Positions 22,695 to 29,670 of a stretch of 30,553 bases of DNA are shown here, one piece after another (position 1 is the stretch's first letter; every line of letters begins with the position of its first letter). A program made the position numbers and the translations under genes. The notes beneath the pieces were generated by a model. It made no database searches. It was given only the letters and a program-made list of their open reading frames with translations, and was not told the origin of the DNA. Location of the stretch: contig JBBQFJ010000019.1 of the NCBI GenBank assembly GCA_038321755.1, positions 1 to 30,553 of the forward strand. Direction: 5' to 3'. The DNA comes from JALHSW01 sp038321755. GTDB lineage: Bacteria > Actinomycetota > Acidimicrobiia > IMCC26256 > PALSA-555.

Positions 22695-22726
22695 GCCCCG
22701 GCGTCGCAGCGTGGCAACACCGGGGC
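22695..22726 (-). terminator. Hairpin terminator candidate after the ferredoxin gene
   Basis: On the minus strand a 13-base-pair stem (outer GCCCCGG/CCGGGGC, inner GTTGC/GCGAC, joined by a G-U pair) closes a six-base loop and is followed by GTTTCG. It starts about 28 bases after the ferredoxin stop. The short T run is weak, as is common in high-GC genomes. Confidence 0.5.
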
Positions 22727-22753
22727 AGATCGGGCGCGAGCACGGTCGGTGCT

Positions 22754-22990
22754 TCAGTCGGCCTCGATGAAGATGCACTCGCCGGGGCACTCCTCGGCGG
22801 ACTCGACGACTGCGTCGAGCTGACCGTCGGGGATGTTCGCGAGACCCTCGGCGCCGCCCGGGTCGCTGAAGACCTTGGCGCCTTCCTTGACGTACGCGAG
22901 CCCGTCGTCGAGCAAGGTGAACACATCGGGTGCGATCTCTTCGCACAGGCCGTCACCGGTGCACAGGTCCTGGTCGATCCAGACCTTCAT
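22754..22990 (-). CDS. Small ferredoxin, probably 3Fe-4S type
   Basis: The 78-residue protein is a single-cluster ferredoxin like those that serve cytochrome P450s or other oxidoreductases in actinobacteria. Cluster ligands are C10 and C16 in CTGDGLC and C68 in ECPGE. Asp13 sits where a 4Fe-4S protein has its second cysteine, which points to a 3Fe-4S cluster; C72 is an extra cysteine. The start is decided by GAGGAG (23000-23005): it abuts the first ATG (22999) with no spacing but is nine bases from ATG 22990, so MKVWIDQDLC is favoured. No P450 is in the window. It diverges from arc. Confidence 0.9.
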   Translation of the reverse strand: MKVWIDQDLCTGDGLCEEIAPDVFTLLDDGLAYVKEGAKVFSDPGGAEGLANIPDGQLDAVVESAEECPGECIFIEAD

Positions 22991-23287
22991 GGTGGGCATC
23001 TCCTCGTCCTCGTCGACGCAGGGGCCGACTCAGGGTCGTTGGACCGCTGCCGCGGTTGCGGCGTCTCGAATCGCAATCGTAGACGAACACGTTCTCTTTC
23101 TCCAGTCTCGGCGGGGAATATCTCTCGGAACGACGCAGCCGCGGGGCCCGAGCGGACCAGGAAACGCGGCCCAGAACGAAGGGACCGCCGGTGTAAGGTC
23201 CGCGCGAGTCCGATCAGCCAGGCCCAGCAACGACCGTTCGGACCTCGAAGACAGGTCTCGAAAGCAGAACTCGAAGGGAGGTGGCAC
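22991..23287. other. 297-base divergent intergenic region between ferredoxin and arc
   Basis: This is the longest gap in the window and must hold the promoters of both the ferredoxin gene (minus) and arc (plus). TAAGGT at 23194-23199 is a possible arc -10 element, giving a leader of about 85 bases. On the minus strand TACGAT (23076-23081) is a possible ferredoxin -10. Neither has a clear -35. The 13-base repeats at 23244-23282 occupy the end of the arc leader. No small ORF with convincing codon use was seen. Confidence 0.4.
23244..23282 (+). repeat. Three tandem 13-base repeats in the arc 5' leader
   Basis: CTCGAAGACAGGT, CTCGAAAGCAGAA and CTCGAAGGGAGGT follow each other without gaps. CTCGAA is constant in all three. 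The third copy contains the GGGAGG ribosome binding site of arc, which ends five bases before its ATG. They may bind a protein at DNA or RNA level, or be chance. Confidence 0.6.
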
Positions 23288-25042
23288 ATGGCCGAGGAGC
23301 ACGAGCGACGCCTCGCCGAGTACGAGCGGCAGGTCGGAGAACTCCAGGCCCAGGCCAAGGCCCTCGAGGAAGAGGTCGTGGTCATGCGTCGCCGCCTCCA
23401 GGACGCGCCCAAGCGCGTCCGCACCCTCGAGGAGCGACTGCTCGAGTCCAAGGGGCAGCTGGCCCAGGCCGTCTCCCAGAACGAGCGACTCTCGGCAACC
23501 CTCCGCGAGGCACGTGAGCACATCGCGGCGCTGCGGGAAGAGGTCGAGAAGCTCACCATGCCGCCGTCGGCCTACGGCACGTTCCTCGGTGCGAACGACG
23601 ACGGGACGGTCGACATCTTCACGGCCGGTCGCAAGATGCGGGTCTCCGCGCACCCCGAGGTCGACACCTCGGTGCTGGAGCGGGGCCAAGAGGTCGCGCT
23701 CAACGAGTCGCTGAACGTCGTGCTCGCGCGTGGGCTCGAGATCACCGGCGAGGTCGTCATCATCAAGGAGCTGCTCCAGGACAAGGGCCGCGTCCTGGTC
23801 GTGGGTCGGGCCGACGAGGAGCGTGTCTGCGAGCTCGCGGACGCGCTCGTCGGCGAGAAGCTCCGCTCGGGCGATCACCTGCTCATGGACACGCGCTCGG
23901 GGCTCGTCGTGGAGCACCTCCCACGACCTGAGGTCGAGGAGCTCGTCCTCGAGGAGGTCCCCGACGTCACCTATGCCGACGTCGGTGGGCTCGACGACCA
24001 GATCGAGGCGATCCAGGACGCGGTCGAGCTGCCGTACCTGTACGCGGATCTCTTCCACGAGCACCAGCTGCAACCGCCGAAGGGGATCCTGCTCTACGGG
24101 CCGCCGGGCTGCGGCAAGACGCTCATCGCGAAGGCAGTCGCGAACTCGCTGGCAAAGCGAGTCGCCGAGAAGACCGGCGACGCCTCGACGCGCTCGTACT
24201 TCCTGAACATCAAGGGACCCGAGCTGCTCAACAAGTACGTGGGGGAGACGGAGCGTCAGATCCGGTTGATCTTCCAGCGCGCGCGAGAGAAGTCCGAAGA
24301 AGGCGTGCCCGTCATCGTGTTCTTCGACGAGATGGACTCCCTGTTCCGCACCCGCGGCACGGGGATCTCGTCCGACATCGAGAGCACGATCGTGCCGCAG
24401 CTCCTCGCGGAGATCGACGGCGTCGAGGCATTGAAGAACGTGATCGTGATCGGTGCGTCGAACCGAGAAGACCTCATCGACCCGGCGATCCTGCGTCCGG
24501 GCCGCCTCGACGTGAAGATCAAGATCGAACGTCCCGACGAAGTGGCTGCCGCGCAGATCTTCCGGCAGTACCTCACGACCCAGCTCCCGCTCGCCGACGC
24601 AGAGACGGCCGAGGGGGGCGGGCCCGACGGTGCGATCACGCTGATGATCGATGCCGCCGTCGACCGGATGTACGCCGGCGACGACGAGAACCGCTTCCTC
24701 GAGGTCACCTACCAGAACGGTGACAAGGAGGTCTTGTACTTCAAGGACTTCTCGTCGGGCGCGATGATCGAGAACATCGTGCGACGGGCCAAGAAGCTCT
24801 CGATCAAGCGGCAGATCAGCGGTGGCGAGAAAGGGATCTCCACCCAAGACCTGCTCGAGTCGATCACGCAGGAGTTCCGTGAGCACGAGGACCTGCCGAA
24901 CACGACCAACCCGGATGACTGGGCGAAGATCTCGGGCAAGAAGGGTGAGCGCATCGTGTACGTGCGCACACTGATGTCCGAGGGCCAAGAGGCCAAGGGC
25001 GGACGTCAGATCGAGCGCGTCACCACGGGCCAGTACCTCTAG
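23288..25042 (+). CDS. arc: Proteasome-associated AAA ATPase ARC/Mpa
   Basis: The 584-residue hexameric unfoldase recognises pupylated proteins and feeds them into the 20S proteasome. It shows the N-terminal coiled coil that binds Pup (residues 1-90), two OB-fold segments (about 95-230, from PPSAYGTFLGANDDGTVDIF), and the AAA domain with Walker A GPPGCGKT (about 271-278), Walker B VIVFFDEMDSLF (about 341-352) and the arginine-finger region NPAILRPGRLD-like DPAILRPGRLDVK. The C-terminus is GQYL with the penultimate tyrosine needed for docking to the proteasome alpha ring. ATG 23288 follows a good ribosome binding site (GGGAGG). Dop follows after 97 bases. Confidence 0.97.
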   Translation: MAEEHERRLAEYERQVGELQAQAKALEEEVVVMRRRLQDAPKRVRTLEERLLESKGQLAQAVSQNERLSATLREAREHIAALREEVEKLTMPPSAYGTFLGANDDGTVDIFTAGRKMRVSAHPEVDTSVLERGQEVALNESLNVVLARGLEITGEVVIIKELLQDKGRVLVVGRADEERVCELADALVGEKLRSGDHLLMDTRSGLVVEHLPRPEVEELVLEEVPDVTYADVGGLDDQIEAIQDAVELPYLYADLFHEHQLQPPKGILLYGPPGCGKTLIAKAVANSLAKRVAEKTGDASTRSYFLNIKGPELLNKYVGETERQIRLIFQRAREKSEEGVPVIVFFDEMDSLFRTRGTGISSDIESTIVPQLLAEIDGVEALKNVIVIGASNREDLIDPAILRPGRLDVKIKIERPDEVAAAQIFRQYLTTQLPLADAETAEGGGPDGAITLMIDAAVDRMYAGDDENRFLEVTYQNGDKEVLYFKDFSSGAMIENIVRRAKKLSIKRQISGGEKGISTQDLLESITQEFREHEDLPNTTNPDDWAKISGKKGERIVYVRTLMSEGQEAKGGRQIERVTTGQYL

Positions 25043-25126
25043 GCGATCGGTCAACCGTCTCAGGCCTCCTGCGTCAGGCAGGGCGCGAAGCTCGGGGCTG
25101 CGCGGGGGAACGCACTCGGCCGCCGG

Positions 25127-25132
25127 TAGGCT
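25127..25132 (+). promoter_or_regulatory. Candidate -10 element of dop (leaderless)
   Basis: TAGGCT lies seven bases before GTG 25140; no Shine-Dalgarno sequence is present. The same TAGGCTT heptamer recurs before prcB. The 97-base gap after arc shows no strong terminator, so dop could also be read through from arc. Confidence 0.5.
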
Positions 25133-25139
25133 TGGATTC

Positions 25140-26642
25140 GTGGCCGTCCCCAAGGTGTGTGGCATCGAGACGGAGTACGGGGTCGTGCTGCGGGGCGCGG
25201 CCGATCCCAACCCGGTGCTGGCGTCCTCGGTCCTGATCAACGGCTACGTCGAGCACCACAAGGTCGGCTGGGACTTCGAGGACGAATCGCCCGGCAACGA
25301 TGCCCGCGGCGAGCGTCGCCTCGGTGCCCAGCCGCCCGAGATCGAGACCCACCTCGTCAACACGGTCCTGACCAACGGCGCGCGCTACTACGTCGACCAC
25401 GCTCACCCGGAGTACTCCACGCCCGAGTGCTCCGATGCACTCGAGCTCGTGCTCGCCGACAAGGCGGGGGAGCGGGTGCTCGCTCGCTCGATGCTCGCCG
25501 CCCGCAGCCTGATCGAGCCCGGCCAAGAGGTCGTCGTCTACAAGAACAACTCCGACGGCAAGGGCAACAGCTACGGCACCCACGAGAACTACCTCGTCGA
25601 CCGGGCTCTGCCCTTCGCGACGCTCGTGCGCCACATGCTCCCGTGGTTCGTCACCCGACAGGTCTTCGCCGGTGCCGGCAAGATCGGATCCGAGAACGGC
25701 GCCGCTCCGGTCGACTACCAGATCAGCGCGCGCGCCGACTTCTTCGAAGAAGAGGTCGGCCTCGAGACGACCCTGAAGCGTCCGATCGTGAACACGCGCG
25801 ACGAACCCCACGCCGATCCGCAGGTCTACCGCCGCCTGCACGTCATCGCGGGCGATGCGAACCTGTGCGAGGTCGCGACCTTCCTCAAGGTGGGGACGAC
25901 GGCGATCGTGCTCGCGATGGTCGAGGACGACTTCTTCGAGAGCGCCGGCGGACGCAAGGACTTCACGATCTCGGGACCGGTCGCCGCGATGTGTGTCGTG
26001 TCACACGACCCCACGTGTCGGGCGACGGTCGAGCTCGCGGACGGCAGTCGGATGACGGCGGTCGAGCTGCAGTGGGAGTACCTGCGACTTGCGCAGAAGT
26101 ACGCCGACGAGACCGGGCTCGCCATGTGTGGCGGCCCCGACGTCGGCGGCGCCGTGCTCGCTCGGTGGGAGCTCGTCCTCGCCGCACTCGAGCGCGATCC
26201 GTTCGCGCTCGATGGTCAGCTCGACTGGGTGACGAAGCTCGCGCTCCTCAACGCGTACGTGGAACGTGACGGCCTCGCCTGGGATGATCCCAAGCTCGCG
26301 CTCCTCGACCTGCAGTACAGCGACGTGCGCCCCGACCGCTCGCTCTACGAGCGGCTCGTGCGGGCGGGAAAGATCGAGCGGCTGCTCGACGAGGTCGACG
26401 TCATGGCTGCGACCACGACGCCGCCCGAGACCACCCGCGCGTACTTCCGCGGCGGCTGTCTGTCCCGTTGGCCGGACGCTGTCGTCGCGGCGAACTGGGA
26501 CAGCATCATCCTCGACGTCGGCTCCGATCCGCTCAAGCGGATCCCGATGATGGAACCATTGCGGGGAAGCAAGGAGCACGTCGAGGAGTTGTTCGCAACG
26601 GTGAGCACGCCTGCGGAGCTGGTCGCTCGCCTGTCGAACTGA
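25140..26642 (+). CDS. dop: Depupylase / Pup deamidase
   Basis: The 500-residue enzyme is a glutamine-synthetase-fold homologue of PafA. Dop removes Pup from substrates and, where Pup ends in Gln, deamidates it. Signatures are CGIETEYGVV at the N-terminus (nucleotide site), the Dop-specific loop region (about 40-65, DFEDESPGNDARG), the catalytic aspartate D86 in YYVDHAHPEYSTPE, KNNSDGKGNSYGTHENYL and NTRDEPHADPQVYRRLHV. The Dop loop and the YVDHAHPEYS form separate it from PafA. Because Pup in this window ends in Glu, its main role here should be depupylation. GTG 25140 is chosen from the -10 spacing and the conserved VPKVCGIETEYG. Confidence 0.96.
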   Translation: MAVPKVCGIETEYGVVLRGAADPNPVLASSVLINGYVEHHKVGWDFEDESPGNDARGERRLGAQPPEIETHLVNTVLTNGARYYVDHAHPEYSTPECSDALELVLADKAGERVLARSMLAARSLIEPGQEVVVYKNNSDGKGNSYGTHENYLVDRALPFATLVRHMLPWFVTRQVFAGAGKIGSENGAAPVDYQISARADFFEEEVGLETTLKRPIVNTRDEPHADPQVYRRLHVIAGDANLCEVATFLKVGTTAIVLAMVEDDFFESAGGRKDFTISGPVAAMCVVSHDPTCRATVELADGSRMTAVELQWEYLRLAQKYADETGLAMCGGPDVGGAVLARWELVLAALERDPFALDGQLDWVTKLALLNAYVERDGLAWDDPKLALLDLQYSDVRPDRSLYERLVRAGKIERLLDEVDVMAATTTPPETTRAYFRGGCLSRWPDAVVAANWDSIILDVGSDPLKRIPMMEPLRGSKEHVEELFATVSTPAELVARLSN

Positions 26643-26686
26643 GCCCATCGCACCGAGAGCGTTCCCCCCAAGGGAAGGTCGACCCC

Positions 26687-26884
26687 ATGCCCGAGCAACA
26701 GCGCAAGCAACGACCCGCACCGTCGAAGCGCGTCGAAGAGTCGCCCGAGGTCAAGACCGCGCCCAACGAGCGTGGCGAGAAGCTCAAGGGCGAGCTCGAT
26801 GACCTGCTCGACGAGATCGACGAGGTCCTCGAAGACAATGCGGAGGAGTTTGTAAAATCGTACGTGCAAAAAGGGGGAGAATAG
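26687..26884 (+). CDS. pup: Prokaryotic ubiquitin-like protein Pup (Gly-Gly-Glu form)
   Basis: The 65-residue protein is the tag joined to substrate lysines by PafA. It is disordered and charged at the N-terminus (MPEQQRKQRPAPSKRVEESP), followed by the helix that binds the ARC coiled coil (LKGELDDLLDEIDEVLEDN) and the C-terminus FVKSYVQKGGE. The last residue is Glu rather than Gln, so it can be ligated without deamidation. ATG 26687 has GGGAAGG eight bases or so upstream; longer frames would run into dop, which ends 44 bases before. The last 40 bases of the gene are noticeably AT-richer than the surroundings, with an A5G5 run near the stop. Confidence 0.97.
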   Translation: MPEQQRKQRPAPSKRVEESPEVKTAPNERGEKLKGELDDLLDEIDEVLEDNAEEFVKSYVQKGGE

Positions 26885-26930
26885 AAGGGTTCTGCCCTCT
26901 GTTCGCCACGCCGTAGGTGTCACACCCGCG

Positions 26931-27388
26931 GTGCACAGTTCACACGTGAAGCGTTGTCCCGACTGTCGTGAGTGGAAGAACCTCGAGGAGTTTCCGCGCA
27001 ACCGACGCACCCGCGATGGACGCCACTCCTACTGCAAACCGTGTCATAACGAGCGTGGGCGCGAGACACGTGAGCGTCTGTACGGCGGTAGCAGGCATTA
27101 CCAGCTGAGGCGCCGCTACGGCATCGGCGCGGGCGAGGTCGAAGCGATGATCGAATCGCAAGATCGTGTTTGCTTGATCTGCGGCCGTTCGGACCCGGGG
27201 CACGTTGACCATGACCACGCGACCGGAAAGGTCCGAGGCGTTCTTTGCTTCAACTGCAACGGGGGGTTGGGCAGTTCCGTGATGACGCGGATGCGCTGGC
27301 GAACGCGGTCGCGTACCTCGCCCGCAACGACGGGCTGCACGATGCAACGGTCGAGCGGGCTCGGGGGCTCGTGAAGACGTCGGGGTAG
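26931..27388 (+). CDS. Endonuclease VII-like HNH protein with apparent frameshift near the C-terminus
   Basis: The protein matches the recombination endonuclease VII family (HNH/treble-clef nuclease). It has an N-terminal zinc-ribbon-like part (KRCPDCREWKNLEEF, then SYCKPCHNERGRE) and the nuclease motif CLICGRSDPGHVDHDHATGK-VRGVLCFNCNGGLG. After GGLG the open frame turns into an Arg/Ser-rich tail ending at 27374. In the -1 frame the normal tail is present: QFRDDADALANAVAYLARND, ending at TAG 27388. A G6 run (27261-27266) and a G3 run sit at the break, so one G has been lost, misread, or is skipped by -1 slippage. Start is GTG 26931 or 26946. It lies between pup and prcB, where it has no known proteasome role. 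Confidence 0.75.
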
Positions 27389-27391
27389 GCT
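27386..27391 (+). promoter_or_regulatory. Candidate -10 element of prcBA
   Basis: TAGGCT, identical to the dop hexamer, lies ten bases before ATG 27402 and seven before an in-frame TTG at 27399. Its TAG is the stop codon of the restored reading frame of the endonuclease VII-like gene. No Shine-Dalgarno sequence precedes prcB. Confidence 0.45.
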
Positions 27392-27401
27392 TTCGCCCTT
27401 G

Positions 27402-28208
27402 ATGAACGACTCTCCGCTCCCGTTCTTCGCGTCGGGAACCGACCCGGGCGCGTCCTTCCACGACCTGCTGCGACGCGTCGCGCCCGACGCCACGCCGCGC
27501 TCGGACGTGAGCTCGGCGATGCCCGAGATCGTGCACGGCACCACGGTCGTCGCGATCCGGTTCGCCGGGGGCGTCGTCATGGCGGGCGACCGACGGGCGA
27601 CGTCGGGGATGGCCATCGCGAGTCGGCGCATCGAGAAGGTCTTCCCGGCCGACGACTTCTCGGGAATCGCCATCGCCGGTGCCGCCGGACCTGCGGTCGA
27701 GATGGTGCGACTCTTCCAGACCCAGCTCGAGCATTACGAGAAGATCGAGGGCGAGCAGCTCACCCTCGAGGGCAAGGCCAACCAGCTCGCGCTCATGGTG
27801 CGTACCAACCTGCCCGCGGCGCTGCAGGGCTTCGTGGTGATCCCGCTCTTCGCCGGGTTCGACCACCGGCGCGAGCGGGGACGCGTCTACAGCTTCGACG
27901 TCACAGGCGGGAAGTACGAGGAGATCGACTTCCAGACCAACGGATCGGGTGGCGTGCACGCTCGCAACTGGGTCAAGGCGCAGTGGCGCGAAGACCTCAC
28001 GCGCGACGAGGCCGTCGACCTCGCGCTGCGGGCGCTCTTCGCCGCGGCCGACGAGGACGCCGCGACCGGCGGTCCCGACCTCGTGCGACGGATCTTCCCC
28101 ACCGTCGCCGTGATCGACGCGGCCGGATACGCCGCCGTGCCCGACGACGAGATCGCGAGCCGCGCCGAAGCCGCGCTCGGCGGCCGCGAGGAGGGGGCAG
28201 GACTATGA
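27402..28208 (+). CDS. prcB: Proteasome beta subunit
   Basis: The 268-residue precursor forms the catalytic inner rings of the 20S proteasome. A propeptide of 46 residues ends in EIVHG, and self-cleavage exposes Thr47. From this Thr1 the catalytic set is complete: Asp17 (AGDRRAT) and Lys33 (RIEKVFP). The rest follows the actinobacterial beta fold, ending in an acidic/basic tail (ASRAEAALGGREEGAGL). ATG 27402 is taken as start; TTG 27399 directly before it is an alternative. The stop overlaps prcA by ATGA, the usual coupling for equal production of alpha and beta subunits. Confidence 0.97.
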   Translation: MNDSPLPFFASGTDPGASFHDLLRRVAPDATPRSDVSSAMPEIVHGTTVVAIRFAGGVVMAGDRRATSGMAIASRRIEKVFPADDFSGIAIAGAAGPAVEMVRLFQTQLEHYEKIEGEQLTLEGKANQLALMVRTNLPAALQGFVVIPLFAGFDHRRERGRVYSFDVTGGKYEEIDFQTNGSGGVHARNWVKAQWREDLTRDEAVDLALRALFAAADEDAATGGPDLVRRIFPTVAVIDAAGYAAVPDDEIASRAEAALGGREEGAGL

Positions 28209-28894
28209 CGATGCCCTTCTACGTCTCGCCCGAACAAGTGATGAAGGACCGCGCCGACTACGCGCGGAAGGGCATCGCGCGCGGGAAGAGCCTGGTTGCG
28301 ATCAGCGCGGTCGACGGGGTCGTCATCGTCGCGGAGAACCCGTCGCGCACGCTGTACAAGATCAGTGAGATCTACGACCACATCGCGTTCGCCGGCGTCG
28401 GCAAGTACAACGAGTTCGAGATGCTGCGCATCGCGGGCGTTCGGCAGGCCGATCTCAAGGGGTACTCGTTCTCCCGTGAGGACGTGAACGCTCGCGCCCT
28501 CGCCAACGCGTACGCGCAGACGCTCGGACAGGTCTTCACCCACGAGATGAAGCCGTACGAGGTCGAGATCCTCGTCGCGCAGGCCGGTGGATCGCCCGCC
28601 GAGGACGAGCTCTTCCACATCCTCTATGACGGCACGGTGATGGACGAAGAGGGCTGCACCGTGCTGGGTGGACAGGCCGACCCCATTGCCGAAGCGCTGC
28701 ATGCGCAGTACCGCGCCGAGATCACCTGCGACGAAGCCGTTCGGCTCGGGGCCTCGGTCCTCGCCGGCGCGGACGGGGCCGACCTGACCGCAGCGCAGCT
28801 CGAGGTCGCGCTCCTCGATCGCGCCAAGGAGCGGCGTGCCTTCCGTCGCGTCCGTGCAGCCGACCTCGAGACCATCCTCGCCGCCAAGAAGTAG
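28205..28894 (+). CDS. prcA: Proteasome alpha subunit
   Basis: The 229-residue protein forms the outer gating rings of the 20S proteasome and docks the ARC ring. The N-terminus MTMPFYVSPEQVMKDRADYA-RKGIARGKS is the gate and helix H0 region, followed by the typical VVIVAENPSRTLYKISEIYD and the AKPYEVE-like EMKPYEVEILVA strand. As in other alpha subunits there is no catalytic threonine. ATG 28205 overlaps the prcB stop by ATGA and has a strong ribosome binding site (GAGGAGGGGG) just upstream within prcB. ATG 28211 is a possible second start. The tail is shorter than in Mycobacterium, ending LETILAAKK. Confidence 0.97.
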   Translation: MTMPFYVSPEQVMKDRADYARKGIARGKSLVAISAVDGVVIVAENPSRTLYKISEIYDHIAFAGVGKYNEFEMLRIAGVRQADLKGYSFSREDVNARALANAYAQTLGQVFTHEMKPYEVEILVAQAGGSPAEDELFHILYDGTVMDEEGCTVLGGQADPIAEALHAQYRAEITCDEAVRLGASVLAGADGADLTAAQLEVALLDRAKERRAFRRVRAADLETILAAKK

Positions 28895-28924
28895 CGAGCG
28901 CCCTCCCCAACTTCAGGAGCGGAT

Positions 28925-28943
28925 CTGAGTAAGCGGTACTCAG
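28925..28943. promoter_or_regulatory. Palindrome after prcA, before the secreted-protein gene
   Basis: CTGAGTA-AGCGG-TACTCAG is a perfect 7-5-7 inverted repeat, 30 bases after the prcA stop and about 50 before the next start codon. It is not followed by a T run, so an operator for the downstream gene is more likely than a terminator; both remain possible. Confidence 0.5.
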
Positions 28944-28994
28944 GCCCGTGCGTCAGGAAGTCGGTAGAACAGACCGGTAGTCCAACCATGAAAG

Positions 28995-29594
28995 ATGGCG
29001 ATGAAAAAGGGGAGTTCTGTGAACAAGCTCGGACGAGCAGGGCTGGCGACGATTGCGGTGACCGTGCTGGTTCCGCTGGCCGGGATGTCGGTCGCCGGCG
29101 CAACGGCGGCCGCGGCGAAGCAGAAGGCAGTGTCGGAGGCGAAGTTCGCGCACGCGATCTGCGCCTCGTACAACGGTGTCCAGGGTGACATCAAGGACTT
29201 CACCACCCAGTACCAGGCGACGTCGAACGACCCTGCGCAGTTCCAGACCGAAGCCGTGGCGCTGACGAACACGCTGCTCGGCCAGATCCAAGCGGAGCAG
29301 GCGAAGGTCAAGAAGGTCTACCCGGACGTCGATGGCGGCAAGAAGATCAGCAAGCTGTTCGTCAACAACCTGGCCGAGATCGAGCAGGAGATCACGGACG
29401 CGCTGACGAAGTTCCAAGCCGCGGATGCGAGCGGTGTGGCCTTCCAGGCCGACGTCTCGACGTTCGAGGTCGCGATCAACCTGCTCGACGTCAAGACCGG
29501 TGATCCCTTCAGCAAGGTCAAGGACCAGGACGTGATTGGCGCCTTCGACGGCGACAAGACCTGCAAGACGGTCGTGAACGTGTTCGGCGGCTGA
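28995..29594 (+). CDS. Small secreted protein of unknown function
   Basis: The product of about 199 residues has a Sec signal peptide: basic start (KKGSSVNKLGR), hydrophobic core (AGLATIAVTVLVPLAGM) and an Ala-rich cleavage region (SVAGATAAAA). The mature part is mostly helical and charged, with two cysteines, in HAICASYNG near its start and DKTCKTVVN near its end, likely to form a disulfide. No family is recognised. Start codons ATG 28995, ATG 29001 and GTG 29019 are in frame; GTG 29019 has GGGGAG four bases upstream and would give MNKLGRAG. It is placed between prcA and pafA and has no evident link to pupylation. Confidence 0.8.
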   Translation: MAMKKGSSVNKLGRAGLATIAVTVLVPLAGMSVAGATAAAAKQKAVSEAKFAHAICASYNGVQGDIKDFTTQYQATSNDPAQFQTEAVALTNTLLGQIQAEQAKVKKVYPDVDGGKKISKLFVNNLAEIEQEITDALTKFQAADASGVAFQADVSTFEVAINLLDVKTGDPFSKVKDQDVIGAFDGDKTCKTVVNVFGG

Positions 29595-29603
29595 TCGGCC
29601 CGT

Positions 29604-29622
29604 CTCGATCGAGCCGATCGAG
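29604..29622. repeat. Inverted repeat after the secreted-protein gene
   Basis: CTCGATC-GAGCC-GATCGAG is a perfect 7-5-7 inverted repeat, ten bases after the stop codon. It may be part of a terminator together with the larger repeat six bases downstream. There is no T run. Confidence 0.45.
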
Positions 29623-29627
29623 GTGGA

Positions 29628-29662
29628 CGTACCGGTCCCGGGTCCGCCCCGGGACCGGTACG
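29628..29662. promoter_or_regulatory. Perfect 15-5-15 inverted repeat overlapping the pafA promoter
   Basis: Each arm is 15 bases (first arm CGTACCGGTCCCGGG) around a TCCGC centre. The right arm contains the first four bases of the TACGAT -10 element of pafA and ends eight bases before its GTG. As RNA from upstream it would fold into a very stable hairpin and could end prcBA/secreted-protein transcription; as DNA it could be an operator that controls pafA. Confidence 0.7.
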
Positions 29663-29664
29663 AT
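29659..29664 (+). promoter_or_regulatory. Candidate -10 element of pafA (leaderless)
   Basis: TACGAT lies six bases before GTG 29671 with no ribosome binding site between. It overlaps the right arm of the large inverted repeat, so access to it may be controlled. Confidence 0.55.
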
Positions 29665-29670
29665 TCACCC

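Noticed and set aside
23114..23120. GGGAATA resembling a SigH/SigR -35 element upstream of arc
   Set aside because: No CGTT-type -10 is found 16-17 bases downstream, so a heat/oxidative-stress promoter cannot be supported.
25043..25139. Possible terminator between arc and dop
   Set aside because: CCTGC/GCAGG gives only a five-pair stem with no T run; too weak to call.
23030..25240. 736-codon open frame on the minus strand
   Set aside because: It is the shadow of arc; no recognisable domain and composition biased to Leu/Asp/Arg/Val.
26885..26910. Possible terminator hairpin after pup
   Set aside because: Only AGGG/CCCT can pair (four base pairs) and no T run follows.
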